Source: CAZEPJ01 sp964514105 (GTDB taxonomy: Bacteria > Desulfobacterota > Desulfocorpusculales > Desulfocorpusculum). From it: a DNA stretch of 25,377 bases. The stretch is from the NCBI GenBank assembly GCA_964514105.1, contig CAZEPJ010000063.1, positions 1-25,377 of the forward strand. The letters run 5' to 3'. The position numbers were made by a program, and so were the translations under genes. Positions 1 to 8,565 of the stretch are shown here, in pieces (position 1 is the first letter of the stretch; each line of letters begins with the position of its first letter). The notes under the pieces are model-generated. The model made no database searches, had not been told where the DNA came from, and saw only the letters and a program-made list of their open reading frames with translations.

Positions 1-237
1 ACAGAGAGAAGTCAAAGATCGCATGTGCCTTGCCCGGTTCAGTCGGCAAAGGCCTCCGTTGGGCTCAGGAGTCGCGGCGGCACATTGCAGGGCCGTCATG
101 GGCGCCCCGTTCAAATCATCCGGTAAGGCATGGCCATGCCCTGCGCAAGGGGGGGCAAGGGGCGGTCCCATTGACGCCCCCCATCTGCCGTGAGAGACTG
201 GCTCCCACCACACACGGGTCGGGAAAGGGGCGAGGGC
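1..237. other. Leading non-coding stretch
   Basis: I see no supported gene here. Open frames in this stretch have no recognisable protein and are out of frame with the gene that follows. A purine-rich run (GGAAAGGGGCGAGGG) just before position 238 serves as the ribosome binding site of the first gene. A TTGACG hexamer near 170 has no credible partner -10 box, so I do not call a promoter. Confidence 0.6.
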
Positions 238-789
238 ATGAAGAGACACCCCGTCATCGGCGTCTGGATGCTCTGGGTGATGGCGGCATGCGCATCGGGC
301 ATGCAGGTTCACATCGAGCCCGGTTCGGAAGGGGCGAAACTGGCCTCGCGCAGGGTCTTTGATTGGGTGGCGAACCCCTTGCCCGATCTGCAGGATCGCC
401 GGCTGGATCCCGTCATGATCGACAGACGCATCCGGGGAGCGGTGAACACGCGCCTGGCGGCCATGGGGTATGAAAAGGCCGGCCCCCGCCCTGCCCAGGT
501 GCTGGTGGCCTATCACGTGGCCATGGAGAGGCGGTTGGCGCGCACGGAGATCGACCACGTTTATGGGTACGGCGCGAGCCGGGGCGCGCCCCGGGTGACC
601 GGGGAAGTCCCCGTGGCCTATGAACAGGGCACCCTGGTGCTGGATTTCATCGATGTCGACTCCGGCAAGCTCCTCTGGAGGGGGTGGGCCCAGGGACAGG
701 TGGTGGCCGACCTCGATCCAGCGGAGCGGCAGCGGAGAATCGACGAGGCGGTGCACAGGATCCTGGAGAGGCTCCCCAGGGGGAACTGA
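238..789 (+). CDS. DUF4136 family lipoprotein (first copy)
   Basis: A 183-residue probable outer-envelope lipoprotein. The start ATG at 238 is chosen because it follows a GGAAAGGGGCGAGGG ribosome site and gives a short hydrophobic signal ending in a lipobox-like M-A-A-C (Cys18). An earlier in-frame start at 190 would put charged residues before the signal. The body fits the DUF4136 pattern: an early F-D-W after the anchor, an alpha/beta core, then a D-x-D-S-G-K-L-L-W-R-G segment near the C-terminus, typical of the family. The function of DUF4136 is not known; members are usually small lipoproteins of Gram-negative bacteria. The mechanosensitive channel gene follows 69 bases later on the same strand. 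A second DUF4136 gene lies at 4834-5355. The family call is good; the role is unknown. Confidence 0.85.
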   Translation: MKRHPVIGVWMLWVMAACASGMQVHIEPGSEGAKLASRRVFDWVANPLPDLQDRRLDPVMIDRRIRGAVNTRLAAMGYEKAGPRPAQVLVAYHVAMERRLARTEIDHVYGYGASRGAPRVTGEVPVAYEQGTLVLDFIDVDSGKLLWRGWAQGQVVADLDPAERQRRIDEAVHRILERLPRGN

Positions 790-858
790 GCGCATGGGAG
801 GGCATGCAAGAGACGCTCCCACGAAGGGGGTGGACTCGCCCGGGGCGAGAAGGGGGCA

Positions 859-3800
859 ATGAGGGAACAGAGCAAGCCGTGGTTTGGGGCGCTCAAGGCG
901 GGAGTGCTGTGCGCAGCCCTGGCCCTGTGGGTATGGCAGGCTGCGGAAGGCTGGCCCGCTGACAAGCGGACTGCCCCTGCGCAGGGGTCCGCACTTCCGG
1001 TCGGGGGACCGTTGCAGGGCCCCGACTCCCCCTCCCTGGAGGAGCTCAAGGCAGCCCGGAGCGCCCTGGAGAAATCCGAGGCGTTGGGGGACTCGGCCAG
1101 GAGGATCGCCCTAGCCCAGATGGACCAGGCCATCCGGTTGCGCGCGCTGGCCGACCAGGCCATCCAATCCCTGAAAGAGCTGGAACAGACCCTCAAGGGT
1201 GGCGAGCAGAGGATTCAAGCCCTCCGGAACGCCTTGGACCGGCCCGCAGAACCGGCCGAGAAGCTGCTCGGCGACACGTCCCGCATGACCGTCCAGGAGG
1301 CCGAAGAGCGACTCCGGCGGGAGGAAACAGCCCTGGCCGAGGCCAAGGCGGCCCTTTCTTCATGGGAGGGCCGAGGGGCCAAGCTCAAGGAGCAGCCGCA
1401 GCAGCTCCACGAGGACATGGTCCGGGCCAAGAAGCGGCTGGAGGAAATCCTGGCAGAGCTCAAGGCGGCCCCGGCCTCCCCTGACCCGCCCCAGCTCGCC
1501 CAGGCCCGCAGATACGCCCTCATGGCCGAGCAGGTCAAGGTCCAGGCGGACATCCTCACGGCGGAGCAGCAGCTCGCTGCCAACGACGCCCTCATGGCCT
1601 TGGCCAGGGCCGAGCGAGACATCGCCGCTCGAACCTCCGCCCGTCTGGAGGAGTCGGTGGCCGCTCTGCGCGCACTGGTTCAGCTGCGCCGCCAGGACGA
1701 GGCGTTGCGCACGCGGGAGAGGGCCGAACGGGCCAAGGCGGAGGCCATCCGTCTGCCTCCTGCCGTCCAGGAGCAGTTCCAGATCAACGTGCGCTTGGGG
1801 GAAGTACTGGAGCGGTTGGTCGGGATGGAGGAGGGGCTCGCCCAGAGGCTCAAGGAGCAGCAGGCCGTTCTCAAGGAGCTGGAGGCCGAGTTCGCCCTCA
1901 CCCAGGAGCGCCTCCAGACGTCGGTACTCACGAGCGCCATGATCGCGGCCCTGCGAGAGCAACGCCGTGTCCTGCCCACTGCCGGCGCGTACCGGCAAGC
2001 CACCGCCGATCGGCCGGAGCGAATTGCCGAGGCGCGGGCGGCCGAATTCGAGGCCCAGCGGCAGCACAAGGAGCTGGTGGATCTGGACGGGGCCGTCAAC
2101 CGGGTGCTCTCGGCCCTGGGGGAGATCTCCCGCGCCGAGGGGGAGGTCTACGCCAGCGAGATCCGCCAGCTGCTCCGAGAACGACGCAAGATCCTCGAGG
2201 ATCTCCAGGCCGGGTACCGGCGTGTCTTCAGGAACCTGCAGGCTCTGGAGTTCACCGAACAGCAGATCGTCGGCCGGGGCGGCGCCTTCGGGCAGTTTCT
2301 GGACAGCCAACTGCTCTGGATGCGCAGCGCCGGGGGGTTCGACGCCGGAAAGCTGGAGGGATTGGGGGCCGGCGTTCGGTGGCTTGGGGCTTCGAGCCAC
2401 TGGGCGCGGGTGCTCAAGGACCTCCAGGCCTCCGTGCGGGGGGAACCCCTCTGGTGGCTCGTGGGGCTCCTGGCGGCGGGCGGGCTCCTGGCGGCCCGCC
2501 GGCGCACCGAGGGGCGGATGTCTCGGCCATGCGGGGGCGTGGCGGTCGGGGGAAGCCCGGGCCTCGCCCAGGCCATCCAGGCCCTGTTCCTGACCACCAC
2601 CATGGCTGCAGGTTGGCCTCTGCTGCTGGGATTCGTGGGCTGGCGGATCCAGCAGGTGGAGGCGGCCGGGGACTTCTCCCGGGCCGTGAGCGCGGGGCTG
2701 CTCCAGATGGGGCTCTGGGCCGCCCTCCTCCTGTTTCTCTTCCACGCCTTTCGCCCACAGGGGCTGGCCGAGGCTCACCTGGGTTGGCCGCGACCGGCCC
2801 TGCGCGACTTGCGGCGCAATCTGGCCTGGTTCATTGCCCCGGCGCTGCTGCTGACATTCCTGATGACCCTGACGTCCAACGAGGCCGGCCTCCATCTGAC
2901 GGAGCCCCTGGGGCGCATCCTCTTGGTGGTCTACCTCGTGCTCCTGTCGGCGGTCACAGGCAAGGTCCTGGGGCGCGCGGCCGGGGTGAGTTCAGCCTTG
3001 ATGGAGCGCGCCCCCGAGGGGTGGATGGTCCGCCTGCGCCCGGTGTGGTACCCCACCGCCGTCGGGCTCCCCCTGATGCTGGCCGTCCTGTCGCTGATGG
3101 GGTACTCCTACACGGCACGGGTCCTCACCTCCCGGCTCCATCAGAGCATCTGGCTGATCCTCGCCCTGACCCTGGCCCATGGCCTGCTCTCCCGCTGGCT
3201 GCAGGCGGCTGGCCAGCGGTTGGCCGGAGCCAGGCTTCAGACCGCTGTGGCCGGCGCCGCCGCCGTCGGCCTCTGGCTCATCTGGAGGCCCGTGCTGCCC
3301 GCCCTTTCCCTCCTGGGCGATATCCGCCTGTGGAGCCATGCCGTGGAGGTCGATGGGGCGGTCAAGGCGGTGCCCCTGACCCTGAGCGACCTGGCGGGCG
3401 CCGCGATCCTGGCGGTCGTGACGGTCATCGCCTCCCGGCACCTCCCCGGACTGCTGGAGACGGTCCTGGAGGGACGCGTGGCCGTGGACGCGGGCCTGCG
3501 CTATGCGGCCAAGGCGCTGTGCCGGTACACGGTCATCGCCCTGGGGACGGTCCTGACGCTGCAGACCCTGGGGCTGAGATGGTCGAGCATCCAGTGGCTG
3601 GTGGCCGCCCTCGGGGTAGGGGTGGGGTTCGGGCTGCAGGAGCTGGTGGCCAATTTCGTCTCGGGCCTGGTGGTCCTCCTGGAGCGACCCTTCCGGGTGG
3701 GCGATGTGGTGACCGTGGGGGAGGTGAGCGGTACCGTCACCAAGATCCACATCCGGGCGACCACCATCATGGACTGGGACCGAAAAGAGCTCATCGTCCC

Positions 3801-4203
3801 CAACAAGGAGTTCATCACGGGGAGGCTCACCAACTGGTCCCTGTCGGACCCCGTGACGCGGATCGTGGTCCCCGTCGGCATCGCGTACGGCTCCGACACG
3901 GCGTTGGCCGAGCGGCTCTTGATTCAGGCGGCCGAGGAGAATCCCCTGGTGCTCAAGAACCCGGCCCCGTCGGCGCTCTTTCTGGCATTCGGCGAAGACA
4001 GCCTGAAGTTCGAACTCCGGGTCTTCGTCCGGGAGGTGGGCCATCGGCTCCAGGTGGTCCACGAGCTGCACCGGGCCGTGGATGCGGCGTTCCGCCGGGC
4101 CGGGATCGTCATGGCGTTTCCCCAGCGGGATTTGCACCTGGACGCCAAGGCGCCCCTGGAGATCCGGTTGGTCCCGAGCGGGCGGGGGCATGAGGCGGGC
4201 TAG
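859..4203 (+). CDS. Large MscS-family mechanosensitive channel (MscK/MscM-like)
   Basis: A 1114-residue inner-membrane channel expected to open under membrane tension and release osmolytes on hypo-osmotic shock. The start ATG at 859 follows an AGAAGGGGG ribosome site and opens with a signal peptide (hydrophobic residues about 12-30). Residues about 50-490 are a charged Glu/Lys/Arg/Ala-rich region with strong coiled-coil character, the periplasmic domain of the MscK/MscM (KefA) type. Multiple membrane segments occupy about residues 530-910. The pore helix is the Gly-rich G-V-G-V-G-F-G-L-Q-E-L stretch near residue 920. The MscS beta-domain follows, with F-R-V-G-D, V-P-N-K and the alpha/beta C-terminus to the end. 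The length matches the large MscK/MscM subfamily rather than the roughly 290-residue MscS. It sits between lipoprotein genes in what looks like a co-directional envelope run. Confidence 0.93.
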   Translation: MREQSKPWFGALKAGVLCAALALWVWQAAEGWPADKRTAPAQGSALPVGGPLQGPDSPSLEELKAARSALEKSEALGDSARRIALAQMDQAIRLRALADQAIQSLKELEQTLKGGEQRIQALRNALDRPAEPAEKLLGDTSRMTVQEAEERLRREETALAEAKAALSSWEGRGAKLKEQPQQLHEDMVRAKKRLEEILAELKAAPASPDPPQLAQARRYALMAEQVKVQADILTAEQQLAANDALMALARAERDIAARTSARLEESVAALRALVQLRRQDEALRTRERAERAKAEAIRLPPAVQEQFQINVRLGEVLERLVGMEEGLAQRLKEQQAVLKELEAEFALTQERLQTSVLTSAMIAALREQRRVLPTAGAYRQATADRPERIAEARAAEFEAQRQHKELVDLDGAVNRVLSALGEISRAEGEVYASEIRQLLRERRKILEDLQAGYRRVFRNLQALEFTEQQIVGRGGAFGQFLDSQLLWMRSAGGFDAGKLEGLGAGVRWLGASSHWARVLKDLQASVRGEPLWWLVGLLAAGGLLAARRRTEGRMSRPCGGVAVGGSPGLAQAIQALFLTTTMAAGWPLLLGFVGWRIQQVEAAGDFSRAVSAGLLQMGLWAALLLFLFHAFRPQGLAEAHLGWPRPALRDLRRNLAWFIAPALLLTFLMTLTSNEAGLHLTEPLGRILLVVYLVLLSAVTGKVLGRAAGVSSALMERAPEGWMVRLRPVWYPTAVGLPLMLAVLSLMGYSYTARVLTSRLHQSIWLILALTLAHGLLSRWLQAAGQRLAGARLQTAVAGAAAVGLWLIWRPVLPALSLLGDIRLWSHAVEVDGAVKAVPLTLSDLAGAAILAVVTVIASRHLPGLLETVLEGRVAVDAGLRYAAKALCRYTVIALGTVLTLQTLGLRWSSIQWLVAALGVGVGFGLQELVANFVSGLVVLLERPFRVGDVVTVGEVSGTVTKIHIRATTIMDWDRKELIVPNKEFITGRLTNWSLSDPVTRIVVPVGIAYGSDTALAERLLIQAAEENPLVLKNPAPSALFLAFGEDSLKFELRVFVREVGHRLQVVHELHRAVDAAFRRAGIVMAFPQRDLHLDAKAPLEIRLVPSGRGHEAG

Positions 4204-4325
4204 AAGGGTGGGGCGGCATGGTGGGGATTGTCAAGCCTGGGGCCCCGGTTTGGCTTGGATTCGCAACGGGCAAGCTTCTTGCGGGTATGGCCCCGGGGCG
4301 CCCAGCGGGTATGGGAGGGAGAAAC

Positions 4326-4781
4326 ATGAGGGGACGGCTCCTCATCGTCGGTTCATGTCTGTGGGCGGCCCTGGGGTGCGTTGCGCAGCCCGGGGTGCCG
4401 GCGGCCCCCGGGGGGCGGGGGCCCATCCCCGCAGGGATCCTGCAGGTCCTCAAGGCGTACGAGACCGCGTACAATGAGCGGCGTGTGGAGGGGATCCTCG
4501 CCGCATTTCACGACAACGGCCACATCGTCAGCGAGGGGAGCAACACCCTTTTCCCGGCCCAGGAGTTTTACAAGGATCAGTTTGCCCAGATCTTCCCGCC
4601 TGCCATGCGACAGCACCCCACGATGGTCCAGGGCGACCCGGTCACCTTCATGATGCTGGACAGCGGGGACAAGGCCGTCCTCGATCTGACGGCGGCATTC
4701 GGCGGGCGGCAGGTGCGGGCCAAGGTCTCTTTCATGCTGGAGGAGCAGGGCTGGCTCATCTGGAAGATACGGTACTTCTAG
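4326..4781 (+). CDS. NTF2-like (SnoaL/DUF4440-type) putative lipoprotein
   Basis: A 151-residue exported protein. ATG 4326 is preferred over an in-frame start at 4218 because GGGAGGGAGA lies directly upstream and the new N-terminus is a clean lipoprotein signal ending A-L-G-C (Cys18). The mature part resembles the NTF2-like cone fold. It has an N-terminal helix with the Y-E-T-A-Y-N-E-R-R motif, then F-H-D-N-G and a repeated beta-sheet ending in W-L-I-W-K-I-R-Y-F. Such proteins bind small hydrophobic ligands or serve as non-catalytic periplasmic modules; no catalytic residue set can be assigned here. It is 122 bases after the channel gene and 52 bases before the second DUF4136 lipoprotein gene. 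Confidence 0.78.
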   Translation: MRGRLLIVGSCLWAALGCVAQPGVPAAPGGRGPIPAGILQVLKAYETAYNERRVEGILAAFHDNGHIVSEGSNTLFPAQEFYKDQFAQIFPPAMRQHPTMVQGDPVTFMMLDSGDKAVLDLTAAFGGRQVRAKVSFMLEEQGWLIWKIRYF

Positions 4782-4833
4782 AAGAGATCCGTCGCTTGCC
4801 CCCCGGGGAAGGGGAGGGGAAAGGAGATGCGCC

Positions 4834-5355
4834 ATGGCCAATGCCTCTTGGGGGATGCTGGGGGGCGCCCTCTTTCTTCTCTCCGCCAGCTGTGCCCCGG
4901 TGGCGATCCAGACCGACTACGAGCGGGGTCACCGGTTCTCGGCGTACAGGACCTACGACTGGGCGCCTCGTCCGGAGCGGGATCTGCCCGCCGCCCAACC
5001 CCTCTCCCCTGCCAGCGTGACCCAGGCGCGCAGGGCCATCGACCAAAGGCTCCATGCCAAGGGGTTTGTCCGGGCGGAGGGGGGGGCCCCCGACTTCCTG
5101 GTGGTGCTTCACTCGGGGATCCGGGGGCGGGAGGAGGTCTCTCGCCCCGGCCGTGACTGGAGGCGCACACAGGCCCAGGGGCCCGCCACCCGGGAATACC
5201 TCGATCTGACCATCGTGATGGATGTCATCGACACCGGGACGGGCAAGCTGGTCTGGCAAGGGATCGCCCGGGGGCGGGCGGATGGGATCGAAGAGTCGCA
5301 CGTGGCCGTGGACGTGGCCGTGGAGAAGCTCATCGCGGCATTCCCGCCCCGGTGA
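4834..5355 (+). CDS. DUF4136 family lipoprotein (second copy)
   Basis: A 173-residue putative lipoprotein starting at ATG 4834 after a long purine run (GGGAAGGGGAGGGGAAAGGAG). The signal segment ends L-L-S-A-S-C (Cys20), an acceptable lipobox. The mature chain shows the DUF4136 signature: an early D-Y-E-R-G-H-R-F then Y-R-T-Y-D-W, a central hydrophobic strand (D-F-L-V-V-L-H), and a late D-x-x-T-G-K-L-V-W-Q-G segment that parallels D-S-G-K-L-L-W-R-G in the first copy at 238-789. The two are diverged paralogues flanking the channel and the NTF2-like gene. The function is unknown; an envelope location is inferred from the signal. Confidence 0.87.
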   Translation: MANASWGMLGGALFLLSASCAPVAIQTDYERGHRFSAYRTYDWAPRPERDLPAAQPLSPASVTQARRAIDQRLHAKGFVRAEGGAPDFLVVLHSGIRGREEVSRPGRDWRRTQAQGPATREYLDLTIVMDVIDTGTGKLVWQGIARGRADGIEESHVAVDVAVEKLIAAFPPR

Positions 5356-5435
5356 ACCCCCACCGGGCTTTGGGCCCTCTTGGGGACGGCGACGGCGGTC
5401 ATGCGCCTAGACACGTTCCCCCCCCGGAGGTCCAT

Positions 5436-5897
5436 ATGGAGGAAATCCAGTACACCATAGAGCCGGCCTCGCTGCAGGACACGGAGCAGATCGCCTGCTT
5501 CCAGACGGCCATGGCCTGGGAAACGGAGGCCCTGGCTTTGGATACGGGTGCGGTCCGCGCCGGGGTGAGACGGGTGTTCGAGGAGCCGTCCCGGGGCTTC
5601 TACCTGGTGGCGCGCCAAGCCGGCGGGAAGGTCGTTGGCTGCCTTCTGCTCCTCAGGGAGTGGAGCGACTGGCGCAATGCCGACGTGTGGTGGATGCACA
5701 GTGTTTACGTGGCGCCGGATCACCGCAGGGCGGGCATCTTCAAGAGGCTGTTCCGGGAGGCCGAACGGCTGGCACGGGACGCCGGGGCCCGCGGGATCCG
5801 CCTCTATGTGGACAGGGCAAACCGCCGCGCCATGGAGGTGTACCGGCGCCTGGGCTTGGGCAACGAGCACTACGATCTGTTCGAGAAGATGTTCTGA
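5436..5897 (+). CDS. GNAT family N-acetyltransferase
   Basis: A 153-residue cytoplasmic acetyltransferase of the GNAT superfamily, which moves an acetyl group from acetyl-CoA to an amine. ATG 5436 follows CCCGGAGG with good spacing. A GTG at 5352 overlapping the previous stop is in frame, but the added residues do not resemble the family. The fold is visible: motif A carries V-Y-V-A-P-D-H-R-R-A-G-I-F-K-R-L (residues about 90-105), the pyrophosphate loop. Its third glycine/alanine position is Phe, a small departure from R-x-x-G-x-G/A. A late N-R-R-A-M-E-V-Y-R-R-L-G motif is the usual beta-bulge/helix pair. The substrate cannot be told. It ends the plus-strand run and converges on the CoA-transferase gene. 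Confidence 0.88.
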   Translation: MEEIQYTIEPASLQDTEQIACFQTAMAWETEALALDTGAVRAGVRRVFEEPSRGFYLVARQAGGKVVGCLLLLREWSDWRNADVWWMHSVYVAPDHRRAGIFKRLFREAERLARDAGARGIRLYVDRANRRAMEVYRRLGLGNEHYDLFEKMF

Positions 5898-5930
5898 AGA
5901 CACGCCCGCGGCCGGGGCCCGAAGCCCGCC

Positions 5931-7439
5931 TCACGAGGCGTCCGAGATCTCCACTCCGGGAAGCATGGTTCCGTGTTCCATCAGGTTTTGGTGCAGCTGG
6001 AAACACCGAGAGAGATCGTGCCGGATGTGGCCCAGAGGCGCCTCGCGCACGTAGCGATGGAGGTAGTCCCGGTACGCCGGATGGGCGCAGCGCTCTATGA
6101 TGGTCTGGGCCCGCTGCATGGGGCCCATGCCGCGGATGTCCGCCAGGCCCTGCTCCGTGACGATGATCTGCACCGAGTGCTCGTTGTTGTCCACGTGGGG
6201 ACACATGGGGACCACGGTGGAGATCTTTCCCCCCCGGGTTATGGACGGGCACATGAAAACCGATATGTAGCTGTTGCGGGTGAACTCTCCGCTCCCTCCG
6301 ACCCCGTTCATGATCCTCTGGCCGCACACGTGGGTGGAATTGACATTCCCGTAGATGTCCACCTCCAGGGCCGTATTCATGGCGATGACCCCCAGGCGGC
6401 GGATGATCCCGGGGTGATTGGAGATCTCCTGGGGTCTGAGGATGATCCGAGAGGCGAAGAAGTCCATGTTCTCGCAGACCGTCTTCATGGCCTCGTGGGT
6501 CAGGATGAGGCCCGTGGCGCTGGCCCCCAGCAGCTTGCCCCGCTGCATGAGCTCGACCAAGGCGTCCTGATAGACCTCCGAATACATGGTGAAAGGGGGC
6601 ACATCGGGATGCGCCCCCAGGGTGATCATGACCGCGTTGGCCACGTTGCCCACGCCGGATTGGAGGGGCAGGAACTCCCTGGGCACCCGCCCCTCGCGCA
6701 CCTCGCAGAGGAGGAACTCCACCACGTGGCGGGCGATGCGCCGGGAGGCCTCGTCGGGGGGGGCGAATGGGGCCACTTGATCGGGCTCGTCCGTCTCCAC
6801 GATGCCGATCACCTTGTTGGGTTCCACCAGGGCGTAAGGCCACCCGATCCTGGTCATGGGGGCCTGGATGGGAATGGGGCTGCGCTGCAGGGGAGGCGGC
6901 AGGATGGTGATGTCCGCCATCTCGGACAGCCGTGTGAAGTGGCGGCGGTTGACCTCGATGATGACCTGCTCCGCATGGTGGAGAAAAGTGGGGGAAGCGC
7001 CGATGGAGGTGCTCAGGTAGACCCTTCCGTCACGGGTGACCTCGGTGGCCTCGATGACGGCGAAATCGACCCGCCCCAGGAACCCGAAGGCGAGACTCTG
7101 GGGCATGTGGGAGAGGTGCATGTCCACGTACTCCACCTCCTGGCGGTTGATCTGGTCGCGCAGGGTGGGGGAGGCCTGGTACGGGGCGCGCCAGGAGATG
7201 GCCTCGGCCCGGGCCAGCACCTCGTCCAGGTTCTCGTCGGTGGAAGCACCGGTCAGGACCCGGATCCGGAACGGGCGTCCCTGGTCATGGATCTCCCGGG
7301 CCCGGGCGGCCAGGGCCTTGGGGACCACCTTGGCCGATCCCGCCGCCCCGAAGCCGCTGAAACCCACTGTGGCGCCGTGGGGGATCTGCGCAGCGGCCTC
7401 CTCGGCGGTGAGGACAGGGAAGGGATGGATGCTCGCCAT
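5931..7439 (-). CDS. Acetyl-CoA hydrolase/transferase (succinyl-CoA:acetate CoA-transferase type)
   Basis: A 502-residue class I CoA-transferase, full length for the Cat1/AarC-type family that swaps CoA between succinyl-CoA and acetate or similar acids. The start ATG 7439 has GAGGA about eight bases upstream. The N-terminal half carries G-F-S-G-F-G near residues 26-31. The family G-V-G-N-x-A-N-A motif is at residues 262-269. The expected catalytic glutamate is Glu288 in M-Y-S-E-V-Y-Q-D, followed by the conserved G-A-S-A-T-G segment. The C-terminal part has N-G-V-G-G-S-G-E-F and T-E-Q-G-L-A-D-I-R-G, both typical. It may serve acetate or propionate metabolism, or an acetate-dependent TCA step; the exact acid pair is not readable from sequence. 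It stands alone on the minus strand, back to back with the ABC genes. Confidence 0.93.
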   Translation of the reverse strand: MASIHPFPVLTAEEAAAQIPHGATVGFSGFGAAGSAKVVPKALAARAREIHDQGRPFRIRVLTGASTDENLDEVLARAEAISWRAPYQASPTLRDQINRQEVEYVDMHLSHMPQSLAFGFLGRVDFAVIEATEVTRDGRVYLSTSIGASPTFLHHAEQVIIEVNRRHFTRLSEMADITILPPPLQRSPIPIQAPMTRIGWPYALVEPNKVIGIVETDEPDQVAPFAPPDEASRRIARHVVEFLLCEVREGRVPREFLPLQSGVGNVANAVMITLGAHPDVPPFTMYSEVYQDALVELMQRGKLLGASATGLILTHEAMKTVCENMDFFASRIILRPQEISNHPGIIRRLGVIAMNTALEVDIYGNVNSTHVCGQRIMNGVGGSGEFTRNSYISVFMCPSITRGGKISTVVPMCPHVDNNEHSVQIIVTEQGLADIRGMGPMQRAQTIIERCAHPAYRDYLHRYVREAPLGHIRHDLSRCFQLHQNLMEHGTMLPGVEISDAS

Positions 7440-7653
7440 GGTTCGGCTCCTCGCTCAACTCCATGTGTGCGGGGGGATCGTGGGTCATCTCCCGGTGCGC
7501 CCGAGACTATATGGTATTCTATCAGCTTTCCTGGAGCGAAATCCACGGGCCGGGACGACGGAAGTGTTCCGAGCCTGCGGGGCCGGGGTGCGGTTGCTAC
7601 GATGGAGGGATGCGGGGCCAAGGCAAGGGCGCGGTGCGTCCCGGGGAGGGGCG

Positions 7654-8565
7654 GTGGGCGCGGTCATTGAAGCCCGAGACCTGAGGAAGTCCTTCGACGC
7701 ACTGGTGGCCGTGGACGGCGTCTCTTTCGAGGTGCTGGAGGGAGAGTGCTTCGGCCTCCTGGGGCCCAACGGCGCTGGCAAGACATCCACGATACGCATG
7801 ATCTACGGGTTCTCCCCCCCCTCGGGCGGGAGCCTCCACGTGTTCGGGATCCCTGTGGCCGGTGGGATGCGAGAGATCAAGGCGCGCATGGGGGTGTGTC
7901 AACAGGAAAACAGCCTGGACCCCGATCTCTCCGTGCGGGAAAACCTGGAGCTGTTCGCCAGCTACTTCGATGTGCCCAGGGCCGTGGCCCGGGCCCGGGC
8001 CGAGGATCTGTTGCGTTTCGTGGCCCTGGACCACCGGCGTGACGCGAGGGTGACCGAACTGTCCGGCGGCATGATGCGGCGCCTGGTCCTGGCCCGGGCC
8101 CTGATCAACGCTCCGGACCTGCTCATCCTCGATGAGCCCACCACGGGGCTCGACCCCCAGTCTCGACACCAGGTGTGGGAGCGCCTGGAAGGGCTCAAGG
8201 CCCGCGGACTGTCCATCCTTCTGACCACCCATTACATGGAGGAGGCCTCGCGGTTGTGCGACCGGTTGGTGATCATGGATCGGGGCCGCATCCTGGTGCA
8301 GGGCAGGCCGCCGGAGCTCATCCATCAATACGTGGGGCACGACGTCGTTGAGGTGAGCGCCCCCGGCAGCGCGCTGCGCGAGCTGGTTCGCTCGCAGGGC
8401 TTGCCCCACGAGGACCTGGGACACCGGATGGTCATTTACGGACAGAAGGACGAGAGGCTGTTCGAACGGCTCAGCAATGAGTACTGCGCCCAGGGGTGTA
8501 TCCACCGGATGGCCACGTTGGAGGACGTGTTCCTTCGCCTCACGGGACGGGAGCTTCGCGAATGA
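7654..8565 (+). CDS. ABC-2 type exporter, ATP-binding subunit (NodI/DrrA-like)
   Basis: A 303-residue ATPase powering the membrane subunit encoded next. Start GTG 7654 is chosen because GGGGAGGGG sits a few bases upstream and the chain then opens M-G-A-V-I-E-A-R-D-L as in this family. All nucleotide-binding motifs are present: Walker A G-P-N-G-A-G-K-T (about residues 37-44), Q-loop (V-C-Q-Q-E-N), signature L-S-G-G-M, Walker B L-L-I-L-D-E-P, D-loop T-G-L-D and switch histidine in T-T-H-Y-M-E-E. The D-P-D-L-S-V-R-E-N-L segment after the Q-loop is typical of the NodI/DrrA branch. The stop codon overlaps the next start (ATGA), so the two subunits are translationally coupled. The cargo is unknown: lipo-oligosaccharide, drug or polysaccharide export are all seen in relatives. 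Confidence 0.94.
   Translation: MGAVIEARDLRKSFDALVAVDGVSFEVLEGECFGLLGPNGAGKTSTIRMIYGFSPPSGGSLHVFGIPVAGGMREIKARMGVCQQENSLDPDLSVRENLELFASYFDVPRAVARARAEDLLRFVALDHRRDARVTELSGGMMRRLVLARALINAPDLLILDEPTTGLDPQSRHQVWERLEGLKARGLSILLTTHYMEEASRLCDRLVIMDRGRILVQGRPPELIHQYVGHDVVEVSAPGSALRELVRSQGLPHEDLGHRMVIYGQKDERLFERLSNEYCAQGCIHRMATLEDVFLRLTGRELRE

Noticed and set aside
2379..4193. A 604-codon plus-strand frame inside the channel gene
   Set aside because: It is fully contained in the mechanosensitive channel gene in another frame and has a Gly/Pro/Arg-rich composition without domains.
7507..7530. AT-rich patch with TATAGT and TAGAAT on the minus strand as a CoA-transferase promoter
   Set aside because: The -10-like boxes are fair, but the best -35 (TGGATT) matches only half of the consensus, so I did not list it as a feature.
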